Shown: one piece after another, positions 43,670 to 52,028 of the stretch | Position numbering within the stretch: position 1 is the stretch's first letter | How the letters are laid out: every line of letters begins with the position of its first letter | Source of the DNA: Fibrella rubiginis | GTDB taxonomy: Bacteria > Bacteroidota > Bacteroidia > Cytophagales > Spirosomataceae | Reading direction: 5' to 3' | DNA length: 64,000 nucleotides | Assembly (NCBI RefSeq): GCF_017353185.1 | Contig: NZ_JAFMYV010000003.1 | Location: 434,001 to 498,000 of the forward strand | Translations under genes and position numbers: made by a program | The notes under the pieces: model-generated | Databases searched by the model: none | What the model was told of the DNA's origin: nothing | Seen by the model: the letters and a program-made list of their open reading frames with translations, nothing else

Positions 43670-44671
43670 TTACACGACCGTTCCATTCAGCTTTTCGGCT
43701 TCCAGCCGTTTTTTGACCAGGTCGCCGGGGTACTTGGCCGACAGTCGGCTGATGTCGAAGGCAAACTCTTCGTAGGCTTTTTCCCACTCCTTTGCTTCCT
43801 CGGGTGTGTAGTCGTAGAAACCCTTGCCGTTGACAATGCCGTTGCCCCCCTGCCGGGCAATATCCTCGATGAGTTTGGGTACGTGCGCCTGGTTGTTGAG
43901 CGTTGGAAACAGGTCTTTCATCACCGTATAATAGGCCTGCAACCCGGTGAGGTCCATGTAGCGAAACAGGCCACAGAAGGGCATCCAGTGGCCCCCGTCG
44001 TTGCGGCAGGCGCGGTCTACATCTTCCACAGTTGCGTAGCCGTTTTCGACCAGGTAGAAGGCCTCCCGGTACATGGCGTACATGATGCGGTTGGTGATGA
44101 AGCCCCGAATGTCGCGCCGCACCAGCGTGGGCTCCCGGCCCCAGGTGGTGGCCCGCTCATAGAGCTTTTCGGCCAGGGCGGGGTCGGTGAGGGGGTTGCA
44201 GACGATCTCCAGAAATTTGGTCGTAAACGCCGGTTCGGCCCAGTGCATGCCCATAAACCGGTGCGGACGGTTAACAAAATCCTTCAATATCGTGTTGGGA
44301 ATGGCCGACGTGTTGGTGGTCAGGATGGCATCGGGCCCAATGTGCGCCTCCACGCTGGCGTATACTTTTTTCTTGATCTCCAGGTTTTCCGTCACGCACT
44401 CCGACACCAGGTCGCAGGAAGCCAGTTGGCTGTAGTCTTCCGTGAGCGTCAGCCGGGCCAGGTTTTCTGCCAGTGTGTAGGCCGAGAGGCCCTGCCGGTA
44501 GGCTTCGCGCAGGTGGTGCGTTATTTTGGGGAGGGCCTTGTCCAGATCAGCCGGGATGGGCGCCACCGCCACCACGTTGTTGCCCGCAATCAGTAAGGCC
44601 GACACGATGCTGCACCCCATCAGGCCTAAACCCACTACGCCCACCTCACCAGGTTGTCTTGTCTCGTTCAT
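43670..44671 (-). CDS. 3-hydroxyacyl-CoA-dehydrogenase-like NAD-dependent dehydrogenase
   Basis: A 333-residue single-domain-pair enzyme: a Rossmann fold with GVVGLGLMGCSI (residues 10-21), the catalytic-loop TNTSAIPNT (HAD family SSNTSSL-like), GMHWAEPAF, and the C-terminal helical domain with GFITNRIMYAMYREAF. The family includes beta-oxidation HADs but also L-gulonate, L-carnitine and other beta-hydroxy-acid dehydrogenases, which lack a CoA. The absence of thiolase or hydratase genes nearby favours a small beta-hydroxy acid as substrate. It lies 16 bp after the aminotransferase gene. Confidence 0.88.
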   Translation of the reverse strand: MNETRQPGEVGVVGLGLMGCSIVSALLIAGNNVVAVAPIPADLDKALPKITHHLREAYRQGLSAYTLAENLARLTLTEDYSQLASCDLVSECVTENLEIKKKVYASVEAHIGPDAILTTNTSAIPNTILKDFVNRPHRFMGMHWAEPAFTTKFLEIVCNPLTDPALAEKLYERATTWGREPTLVRRDIRGFITNRIMYAMYREAFYLVENGYATVEDVDRACRNDGGHWMPFCGLFRYMDLTGLQAYYTVMKDLFPTLNNQAHVPKLIEDIARQGGNGIVNGKGFYDYTPEEAKEWEKAYEEFAFDISRLSAKYPGDLVKKRLEAEKLNGTVV

Positions 44672-44687
44672 GTTGTTTACTGCTTGA

Positions 44688-45992
44688 TTATGAATCCAGT
44701 TTGCTCATCACCCGGTCAGCTACCCGGAGGGCCATGTCAATATCGCCGGTGGTGTGCACGGCTGATAGGTACCACAAGCCCCGCCCAATAATCCGTATGC
44801 CTTCGTCGTGCAGGCCCGCCACAAACCGACCCAGTTTGACTTTGTCATAGGCCTGCACGTCGCGGAAGTCGTTGACCTGTTTCAGGTCGGTGAAGCCGGT
44901 GTGCAGCATAGGCCCCATGCCCTGCACCAGCAGGTTCTGGTTGTAGTGCCGACCTATAGCGCGCAGACCGTCCATCAGCTGCCCGCCGAGTTGGTAGATG
45001 TGGTCGTAGACCCCCGGCTGTTCCAGCACCTCAATCGTACCCAGGGCGGCAGCCACGGTCGAGTTGCTGGAGTTCATCGTGCCCGCGTGAATGACTTTGG
45101 CGGTTGTAATCAGGTCCATCCATGCCCGTTTGCCCACAATGGCCGAAATCGGATAGCCGCTCGCCATGGCTTTGGCAAAAATAGACAGGTCGGGTACAAC
45201 GTTGAAATGGGCCTGCGCACCACCCAGCCCCACGCGGAAACCCGTAATTACTTCGTCGAAAATGCAGGTGATGTCATAGGTTGTACACAGGTCGCGAATG
45301 CTTTCCAGGAAACCCGGCTGGGGCAAAATGCAGCCGTTGTTGCACATGACCGGCTCGGTGATGATAGCGGCAAGCTCGTGGTGATGCGCCGCTACGGTTT
45401 GCCGCAGCAGGTCCAGGTTGTTCCAGGGAAGGGTGATAAACTCATCGCTCACGCGGTCGGGCAAACCGGCCGTCCAGGGAAAGACGTTGGGGTGTTCGGG
45501 ACTGCCCAGTGCGTCAACAGACGGCATAGACAGGCCCCAGGCTACGTTGTCGAGCCAGCCGTGGTAATGGCCTTCAAACCGCAGAAATTTGGCTTTGCCG
45601 GTTTTGGCCCGCGCCAGCCGGAACGCCGTCTGAACAGCCTCTGACCCGTCGAGGCAAAACCGCATCAACTCCGCCGAGGGAATAAGCTGCTGTAGCTTTT
45701 CGGCCAGTTCAACCTCCAGAATATGCTGCCCGGCATACAGTTGCCCCAGGCGGGCGTAGTCGTCTACGCGCTTGGTTACGTGCGGGTGATTGTGCCCCAC
45801 CAGCAGCGGCCCCTGACTGAGGGTGAAATCCAGGTACTCGTTGCCGTCGACGTCATAAATTCGGGTCCCTTCGGCGTGCGAATAGAAGATGGCATGCGGG
45901 TGGTTGTACTTCCTGAATTCGGACGACACGCCCCCGGCCAGTGCATTTTGGGCCCGTGCCAGCAGGGCCGCCGACTGCTCGTATGATCTCAT
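44688..45992 (-). CDS. Class III PLP-dependent aminotransferase (glutamate-1-semialdehyde aminomutase-like)
   Basis: A 434-residue protein. ATG 45992 is preferred (1 bp after the RidA stop; gives SYEQSAALLARAQNALAGGVSSEFR). PLP-binding features are CLDGSEAVQTAFRLARAKTG, HYHGW and CIFDEVITGFRVG, with the Schiff-base lysine in FAKAMASGYPI. The fold matches HemL-type enzymes, but heme genes are absent and the context is catabolic, so it more likely transaminates a substrate amine than makes 5-aminolevulinate. Coupling with a RidA gene fits handling of a reactive enamine/imine intermediate. Confidence 0.9.
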   Translation of the reverse strand: MRSYEQSAALLARAQNALAGGVSSEFRKYNHPHAIFYSHAEGTRIYDVDGNEYLDFTLSQGPLLVGHNHPHVTKRVDDYARLGQLYAGQHILEVELAEKLQQLIPSAELMRFCLDGSEAVQTAFRLARAKTGKAKFLRFEGHYHGWLDNVAWGLSMPSVDALGSPEHPNVFPWTAGLPDRVSDEFITLPWNNLDLLRQTVAAHHHELAAIITEPVMCNNGCILPQPGFLESIRDLCTTYDITCIFDEVITGFRVGLGGAQAHFNVVPDLSIFAKAMASGYPISAIVGKRAWMDLITTAKVIHAGTMNSSNSTVAAALGTIEVLEQPGVYDHIYQLGGQLMDGLRAIGRHYNQNLLVQGMGPMLHTGFTDLKQVNDFRDVQAYDKVKLGRFVAGLHDEGIRIIGRGLWYLSAVHTTGDIDMALRVADRVMSKLDS

Positions 45993-45993
45993 A

Positions 45994-46386
45994 TCAGCGG
46001 TTGGGGAGCTTAACGATGGCATCAATTTCTACTTTCAAACCCTCGGCCAGCACCGATTGTACCGTGGTGCGGGCCGGGCGTATGCCCTGGAAGTAGCTGG
46101 CATACACCTGGTTATACCGGTCAAAGTCGGCAATGTCGGCCAGGTGAACGGTGCACTTCACGATGTCGTCGAGCGTACCGCCTGCCGCGTCAATGATGGC
46201 CCTGATGTTGTCCAGGGTGCGGGTGGTCTCTTCTTCGATGGTTCCCAACACAAACGCCGACGTCCTGAAATCGACGGAGGCCTGGCCGCTCACAAACAGA
46301 AAACCGTCGATCAGGACGCCGTCGGAATAGGCGCCGGTCACGAACGCCGGGTCGCGGTCGGGGTGATGGATAGCTTGTTTCGACAT
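45994..46386 (-). CDS. ridA: RidA-family imine/enamine deaminase
   Basis: A 130-residue protein. ATG 46386 gives the normal family N-terminus; a longer in-frame extension to 46488 would overlap the GH27 gene and has no family resemblance. It shows the YjgF/RidA trimer fold motifs GFLFVSGQASVDF, TRTLDNIRAIIDAAGGTLDDIVKCTVHL and RPARTTVQSVL. RidA proteins hydrolyse 2-aminoacrylate-type intermediates released by PLP enzymes. It is coupled by a 1-bp gap to the class III aminotransferase, an unusually direct pairing that points to a shared substrate. Confidence 0.92.
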   Translation of the reverse strand: MSKQAIHHPDRDPAFVTGAYSDGVLIDGFLFVSGQASVDFRTSAFVLGTIEEETTRTLDNIRAIIDAAGGTLDDIVKCTVHLADIADFDRYNQVYASYFQGIRPARTTVQSVLAEGLKVEIDAIVKLPNR

Positions 46387-46397
46387 AAAGCAAGTGG

Positions 46398-47807
46398 TTA
46401 TTGATGAATTCTGTAGAGGCCCGCACCATGCGCGCTGATGGGGTACGTGAACCCGTCGCTGAACGTACCCAGCTCCTTTTTGGCCCACAGGTCTCTGACC
46501 TTATACTGGTTGCCCGGCAAACCCAGTTGCTTCCAGGTAACCCTGGGGCTGACCGGCTCTTTGGACTCCCATTGATTAAAAAAAGCGAGGTACTTATCCG
46601 GCGACTCGGCCACGTCGGCGGTCCAGATAATCATGGCGTTTTTGAATTTGATCTGCCGGTTGTGCAGGCTGTTGCGGTTGGCACTCAGCGCTTCTTCGTT
46701 GCTCACCAGTTGCAGCGTCAGCGGGTCAGTCTCGGGCAGGTGGCCGCCAAACATCAGCGGCATTCTCGACATGTACCAGAGCGTCAGCAGCGTGTGCAGT
46801 TCGTCTTTGTTGAAATTGGAGATACGCGGATCAGGACCTTTGTAGGACAGGCCGATGCCGATTTTACCCACGGGCAGCATGTCCAGATCAGGCCAGTAGC
46901 CCGGTTCGGCGTCTTTCACGACCTTGCTTGCCACCGGAAATCCTTTTTTCAGCATCTCCCACACGTCCCAGAAATCGTTGCCGGTGCGGGCCATGTGGGC
47001 GTTTTTCTTTACCACGTCCAGCGGCAGGTTGTCGGGCACTACGCTCAGCACCATGGGCCGCCCCGAACTGCGAACGGCCCGGCTGATGCCTTCCAGCTCC
47101 GGTACGTTCACCACGTCGTCGACCTTGACGTAGTCGACACCCCAATCGGCATACTGTTTAAAGACAGAATTGTAATAGGTCTGGGCACCCGGCTTTTTCA
47201 TGTCCACGCCGTAGAAGCCGTCATACCACACACAGCCGCTGTCGGGCTGCGAAATGCTGGCGCACAGCAGGTCAGTACCCTTTATTTTCCGGTTATCGGC
47301 ACTTGCTTTCCAGGGAATGCCCCGAAGCTGGTGCAGGCCGAATTTCAGACCCAGGCTGTGCACGTAGTCGGCCAGCGGCTTGAATCCCTTCCCGCCCCGC
47401 GCCGACGGAAACTTGACGGTGTCGGGCTGCAAAATACCGTACTGGTCGATGGTGTAATTGGGTTTGGTACTGATCGTTTCGTGGACAAATGCCTCGAAAT
47501 CACTGTCTTTGGCGTTGGCGTACCAGCACTGGTCGATGATGACGTACTCATAGCCCAGTTTTTTCAGGTTTTTGGCCAGGTATTCGGCGTTGGCACGTAC
47601 CTGTGCTTCGTTCACCGTCCAGCCGAAACAGTCCCAGGAGTTCCAGCCCATGGGTGGCTTCAGGGCAACCGACCGGTCCAGGGGCGGCAGGGTGTCGGCG
47701 GCGGTTTGGGTGGGGACGTCGGCCTGTTTCGATGTGCAGGCCGCCAGTTGCACCAATGTCCCGAGCAACAGACCAATTTTGCCTATATCAAGCAACTGTT
47801 TTTTCAT
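46398..47807 (-). CDS. GH27-family alpha-galactosidase-like lipoprotein
   Basis: A 469-residue protein. ATG 47807 starts a lipoprotein signal (lipobox LAAC). The (beta/alpha)8 barrel carries GH27 signatures: PPMGWNSWDCFGW, YVIIDQCWY, GLKFGLH, the nucleophile strand VDYVKVDDV and DAEPGYWPDLDMLPVG, followed by a C-terminal beta domain. It should cleave alpha-linked galactose or N-acetylgalactosamine from a glycan or glycoconjugate at the cell surface or in the periplasm. It is flanked by a sugar-permease gene and the RidA/aminotransferase pair in one operon. Confidence 0.9.
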   Translation of the reverse strand: MKKQLLDIGKIGLLLGTLVQLAACTSKQADVPTQTAADTLPPLDRSVALKPPMGWNSWDCFGWTVNEAQVRANAEYLAKNLKKLGYEYVIIDQCWYANAKDSDFEAFVHETISTKPNYTIDQYGILQPDTVKFPSARGGKGFKPLADYVHSLGLKFGLHQLRGIPWKASADNRKIKGTDLLCASISQPDSGCVWYDGFYGVDMKKPGAQTYYNSVFKQYADWGVDYVKVDDVVNVPELEGISRAVRSSGRPMVLSVVPDNLPLDVVKKNAHMARTGNDFWDVWEMLKKGFPVASKVVKDAEPGYWPDLDMLPVGKIGIGLSYKGPDPRISNFNKDELHTLLTLWYMSRMPLMFGGHLPETDPLTLQLVSNEEALSANRNSLHNRQIKFKNAMIIWTADVAESPDKYLAFFNQWESKEPVSPRVTWKQLGLPGNQYKVRDLWAKKELGTFSDGFTYPISAHGAGLYRIHQ

Positions 47808-47833
47808 GGTAGCACTAAAAAAATGGTGGTAAA

Positions 47834-49123
47834 TCAACTTAATACGTTGGCTGACTGCTTCGACCATCCGGCCAGTTTATGACCCCAGGTTGCGTAGGCC
47901 AGAATACCCAGATAAAGTGGAATAAGCATCAGGATAGATCGCTGCGGTGCCAGTGGATTGGCATCAATTAATCGACCAAACAAGAGGGGGAAAACAGCTC
48001 CGCCAATCACCGCCATCAGCAGTAAAGCCCCGCCTACTTTGGTGTGTTCGCCCAGTTCGCGCAGGGCCAGGCCCCAGATCGTTCCCCAGAGCAGGGCCGT
48101 GCCAAAGCCAGTGAGCACCAGGCAGTAGATCGACGTCATTCCCCCGCTCACGTAGGCAATTGTGGCCAGCACCACGCCCAGCACTGCCGCAAACTGCAAC
48201 GCCTGCTGCTGCGATACGTACCTGGGGATCAGCAGGATACTACTCAGATAGCCAAACAACATGGCGCAGAGGCCGTAGGTCGGAAACTGACGGGCCTCGG
48301 CCATCGACAGGCCCAGCGCCCGGCTGTAGATAATGATACTATCGACCGGGATCATCTCACAGGCAGAGGCAAAGAACAAGGCCAGTACCCCCAGCAGCAG
48401 GTGCGGGTACTGCAACACACTACCTTTCTGCTGGCGGCTTTTGCCACCGGGCTGCGTGCTGGACTGGGTATCATCAATTTCAGCGAGACCCGATGCATAA
48501 ATGAAAACCGCCATCAATAAAAGTGCACCCGTAATAGCTATGTATGGGTTCACTATTTTCAATGCGTACTCATCCAGCATCGCCGATTTTTGTGCTGGAT
48601 TCAGGTTGGCTGTTTTTGCGATAATTTCATCGGCATTTAGCAGAAAAATAGACCCCAGTAACGTAATGCTGATCATACCGGCCACTTTGTTGGAAATGCC
48701 CAGAAACCCGACGCGTTTGGCGGTACTTTCTATGGGGCCCAGCACGGCAATGTACGGGTTGGCGGCAGCCTGCAACAGGGTCAGCCCGGTGCCGGTGAGG
48801 TAGAGTCCGGCCAGAAACAGGCCGTAGGTACGGGTGTAGGCGGCGGGCAGGAACAGGATGGTGCCACCCGCCATAACAATCAATCCCAGCACCATGCCTT
48901 TCTTGTAGCCCGTGCGTTTCAGGATCCAGGCGCAGGGCAGGGCCATCACGAAATAGGCGCTGTAGGAAGCAAACAGCACCAGCGATGCCTGGAAGTTGGT
49001 CAGTTCGAGGCAGATCTGGAAATAAGGGATCAGGACGCCGTTTACCCAGGTGATGAAGCCAAAAAAGAAGAACAACGCACAAATAATTGTCAGGGAAACC
49101 AGGTAAGATTTTGTCTGTTTCAT
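47834..49123 (-). CDS. MFS sugar permease (FucP-like sugar:H+ symporter)
   Basis: A 429-residue protein with 12 membrane helices and the FucP/NagP-like pattern: FFFFGFITWVNGVLIPYFQ in helix 1, ANPYIAVLGP after helix 4, RVGFLGISNKVAGM, and MAVIGGAVFPLLFG in the C-terminal half. These transporters import fucose, galactose, N-acetylglucosamine or similar monosaccharides with protons. It lies 26 bp upstream of the GH27 gene and probably carries the sugar released by that enzyme across the inner membrane. Confidence 0.92.
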   Translation of the reverse strand: MKQTKSYLVSLTIICALFFFFGFITWVNGVLIPYFQICLELTNFQASLVLFASYSAYFVMALPCAWILKRTGYKKGMVLGLIVMAGGTILFLPAAYTRTYGLFLAGLYLTGTGLTLLQAAANPYIAVLGPIESTAKRVGFLGISNKVAGMISITLLGSIFLLNADEIIAKTANLNPAQKSAMLDEYALKIVNPYIAITGALLLMAVFIYASGLAEIDDTQSSTQPGGKSRQQKGSVLQYPHLLLGVLALFFASACEMIPVDSIIIYSRALGLSMAEARQFPTYGLCAMLFGYLSSILLIPRYVSQQQALQFAAVLGVVLATIAYVSGGMTSIYCLVLTGFGTALLWGTIWGLALRELGEHTKVGGALLLMAVIGGAVFPLLFGRLIDANPLAPQRSILMLIPLYLGILAYATWGHKLAGWSKQSANVLS

Positions 49124-49163
49124 CGGGGCTTGCTGATTACGTGACTATTTGTAATGCGCTGAT

Positions 49164-49973
49164 TTACTGCAGAATAAGTGCATCACCAACGCGAATGGTA
49201 CCTGTACCGCTATGCACCGTGTTGCGGCCGAAAATGATGTTTCTGTTCACATTTCGATAGCCCGCCAGTGTCTTCAGCGGTTGGTTGGTGGGGCTGACCA
49301 TACCGGTGGCCGGGTCTACGTTTGGGATCTTGCAGCGGGCGCAGTTTTCGAGGCCCGTAAACGAAATGCCATTGATGGTGAAGTGCTCAATCTCGTCTTC
49401 CTGGTAGGGCGTTCCACCCGCAAAAACGATGTTGGGCCGAAACCGGAGGATGGAGTAAGGCTCGGGCAGCCGGCTGTTCAACTCGTTCATCGACGCCTCA
49501 CCCAGCAATAGAAAAGGGTACGCATCGGCAAAGGAGGTCAACTTACCCGCCGGGTGATAGCCCGACGTTGTATCTACGGGCCGGTTGCTGCTTTCGGGCA
49601 TAAACACCAGCTTGCAGTAGCCGCCGAGTACATCCGAAAACCAGTCGGCAGCCTCCTTCCCCTCGCTCCTGGCCCGGACTGTGGCGTTCCAGATTGTCAC
49701 GTCCTCCCCATCACCATTGTCGTCCCGAATCGGAATCGTGAGTGGACTGGCAGGCTGTTCACCAGACGTTACCACCAGTTGGTTGTCGATGAGGGCCGTG
49801 TGCAAAAGGGCCATCTTCGGGTACTCCCTCAGCGTCAGAAACTGATTATGGGCATCAACCAGCATCCAGCGGCGGTCGTGCTGTAGCCCCCGGTCGGTTA
49901 CTACCGCGGCCGGCACCGGGAACCCGGCCAATGATTTTACCGGAAAAACAAACAACTGACTTACTGTCAACAT
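49164..49973 (-). CDS. MOSC-domain protein (mARC/YcbX-like)
   Basis: A 269-residue protein: an N-terminal beta-barrel domain (LFVFPVKSLAGFPV...GLQHDRRWMLVD) and a C-terminal MOSC domain with the conserved cysteine in FTGLENCARCKIPNVDP. MOSC proteins of this architecture bind the sulfurated molybdenum cofactor and reduce N-hydroxylated compounds, or transfer sulfur. There is no ferredoxin domain, unlike YcbX. Its ATG is 1 bp past the ceramidase-like stop, so it belongs to the catabolic operon. A reductive step on an N-oxygenated substrate would fit the nitrogen-handling neighbours (inference). Confidence 0.9.
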   Translation of the reverse strand: MLTVSQLFVFPVKSLAGFPVPAAVVTDRGLQHDRRWMLVDAHNQFLTLREYPKMALLHTALIDNQLVVTSGEQPASPLTIPIRDDNGDGEDVTIWNATVRARSEGKEAADWFSDVLGGYCKLVFMPESSNRPVDTTSGYHPAGKLTSFADAYPFLLLGEASMNELNSRLPEPYSILRFRPNIVFAGGTPYQEDEIEHFTINGISFTGLENCARCKIPNVDPATGMVSPTNQPLKTLAGYRNVNRNIIFGRNTVHSGTGTIRVGDALILQ

Positions 49974-49974
49974 G

Positions 49975-51345
49975 TTACTTGGTGAGTTGAAAAACGAGTT
50001 CCTCCATTTTTGCGCTGATTAGGGCTTCGGCATCGCGCGCCATGCAGCTACTGCGGGCGCGCCAGGTTTCGTAGCCGCCCCGGTCCAGTTCGTGCGCGGG
50101 GGGGATGTAGCCGCCATAGGCATTGGCCAGACAGATGGAGAAATAAGGCCGGGGAGCAAACGCTTCTTTAAGCCGTAGCCCCGTTTCGGCAAAAAACTCA
50201 CCCGGCAGCGCGCCAATAACCAGTTCACCGATTCGGATGGCCTGCACGGTTAGCGGCAGCTGATCGGGATAGTGACTCAGCAGCACCTGTTCGCGGTCAT
50301 AGATGCGCTGGGTGACGTCTTTTTTCAGGCTCAGGTTGTCGAAATCGTTGTCGATAAATGCCTGCGTGGCCACCGCCAGTTCAGCTTCTGATGGCTTCCG
50401 AACACCCACCGTCACGTCGTCACAGGCCACGCCAATCGCGGGGTTTTCAGACCAGCGTAGGTCGGGCAGGGCGCCGATCACCCGCTGCGCCAGCGTTGTA
50501 CCGATGAGTTTGGACTTGGCGTAATGTTCGGTTGGCAGGCGGTCAGGATGCCTGAAATCCCAGATGTTGACGTCGCCACTCGTGCCATTGCTCATTATAC
50601 CCACAAACCACTCGCCAGCAGGCAGTTCCTGGGTGAGGTGTTGGGCAAATTGACCGAAATAATCGCCTGTAATCGAATCGTCGGGCCAGTCGGCGGCGTA
50701 GTGAAGCGAGTAGTTGGCAAGCAGGGCAATCCAGGTATCGTCCAGGCCCCTGAGCGCCAGAAAACATAGTTCAGGATCGGGCACGGCCACCGGTCCAATG
50801 ATCTGATGCTCACCGCCAAACGGGTTGGTTTTTACCAGATCGGGCTGGCGCGTTACCGGATTGTGGGCCACAAATTCGGGCTGCATCTGATAACGGCGAC
50901 ACACCACAAACTCAGGTGCATCCACCGAACCCGTTGCCATTTTGGCGGGCGTCAGCCGACTGTTGGCTGTCACGACCGCCGCTACAATCTGGGGAAACAA
51001 CCGGGCTCTGTAGGTCAGGTCGGCGGCTCCGCCCAGCAGCCCAACCACCGCCCCGGAGGCGTGGTTGTGGTTGCTGGCCAGCAAAATATGCGCCGGCTCG
51101 ATACCCGTTTGCTGGTGAATGTCGGTTTTGATGGCCGCCATATAGTCGGTTGCCATGATACAGATGTCTACCACAACGATGGCCGTTTTGGTGGCCCCGT
51201 CCTGCATTACCAGGGCTTTTGCGTACAGCGGATCATGAATGAAGCGGGCATAGTGCGGCAAAAAATCGACACCTACTATGGTACCCAGCGGTGGTGTAAT
51301 ATCGACCTGTGCAGCCCCGGCCAAAAAAGTAGATGTATGTTCCAT
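49975..51345 (-). CDS. Neutral/alkaline ceramidase N-terminal-domain-like amidase
   Basis: A 456-residue protein, no signal peptide visible. It corresponds to the N-terminal domain of neutral/alkaline ceramidases: ITPPLG near residue 17, the metal motif NHNHASG (family: SHTHSxP), NYSLHYA and MSNGTSGDVN (family: GxxGDxxP). The C-terminal domain of true ceramidases is missing. Zinc-ligand residues appear retained, but the altered context suggests an amidase with another substrate. It is the first gene of the ten-gene leftward operon, divergent from susC across a 683-bp gap. Confidence 0.85.
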   Translation of the reverse strand: MEHTSTFLAGAAQVDITPPLGTIVGVDFLPHYARFIHDPLYAKALVMQDGATKTAIVVVDICIMATDYMAAIKTDIHQQTGIEPAHILLASNHNHASGAVVGLLGGAADLTYRARLFPQIVAAVVTANSRLTPAKMATGSVDAPEFVVCRRYQMQPEFVAHNPVTRQPDLVKTNPFGGEHQIIGPVAVPDPELCFLALRGLDDTWIALLANYSLHYAADWPDDSITGDYFGQFAQHLTQELPAGEWFVGIMSNGTSGDVNIWDFRHPDRLPTEHYAKSKLIGTTLAQRVIGALPDLRWSENPAIGVACDDVTVGVRKPSEAELAVATQAFIDNDFDNLSLKKDVTQRIYDREQVLLSHYPDQLPLTVQAIRIGELVIGALPGEFFAETGLRLKEAFAPRPYFSICLANAYGGYIPPAHELDRGGYETWRARSSCMARDAEALISAKMEELVFQLTK

Positions 51346-52028
51346 ACTGTGTGATCAAATGGCGATTAAGTACACGTAATTAACAATACTATTTTTCCGG
51401 TCTCTACGAAGCCGCCGCTTTTAACTTTATCAAGTATTTATATCAAAGCTATTAAGAAAAGAGGTTTGTTCATCTAGTCTACGTGTTGACAGGCAAAAGC
51501 CGTTTGTGATACTAATCTACAAAAAAGTGGTTTTAACTTTCACTTCACACACACTAGTCAGCTGCAATAGGCTCAATATACCGATGTGTATGAGACAAAC
51601 TATATACGTAAACTTATCAATATTATCATTTTACAATTAACTGAAAATCAATGATTCAGTGTAAATTTCTTTATTCTCGCCAATGCAGAAAGGCATAAAT
51701 AGTTTAACCAGTCACTATGTCAACGCTTCATACCGGGCAGAAAAAGCGTCTCTATTCGACGCTTAACGATCAGTTAATTTCAGTAAAATAGTATTATAAA
51801 TGCGATCAAAAGTATTGTCCAGCGATGCTATTACAGCTATACCTTTATGTAAGTATTTCTCTGCGCAACGCCCCGTAGCTCGTAGCCAATTTTATACGGC
51901 AACTGCTCTATTTTCTGCTCCATATTATATACGTCGCCTGGCGGTTTATAGCGGCGACTGGTCGGCTTTATTTCGATTAAACGTGTGCATCTCTATTGAC
52001 GTCAATTTTCCGTTAAACCTGTTATTTT
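51346..52028. other. 683-bp AT-rich divergent regulatory gap between the catabolic operon and susC
   Basis: It is clearly more AT-rich than its surroundings. On the minus strand TAGCTTTG at 51444-51451 matches TAnnTTTG about 100 bp upstream of the ceramidase-like start, without a clear -33 partner. A small hairpin AAGCGTC/GACGCTT lies at 51744-51764. A 78-codon ORF (51800-52036) has no protein-like features. No exact promoter for susC is visible; a long leader is likely. Confidence 0.5.

Noticed and set aside
44688..45992. Housekeeping hemL (glutamate-1-semialdehyde aminomutase)
   Set aside because: The fold fits, but the gene is coupled to RidA and sits in a catabolic operon without heme genes, so a substrate-specific aminotransferase is more likely; not excluded.
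46401..47882. 493-codon open frame on the plus strand opposite the GH27 gene
   Set aside because: It is the antisense shadow of a strongly supported GH27 gene: no protein motifs, composition unlike real proteins, and no start context. Similar long shadows lie opposite the M13 peptidase (31947-33023) and the foldase (20893-21921).
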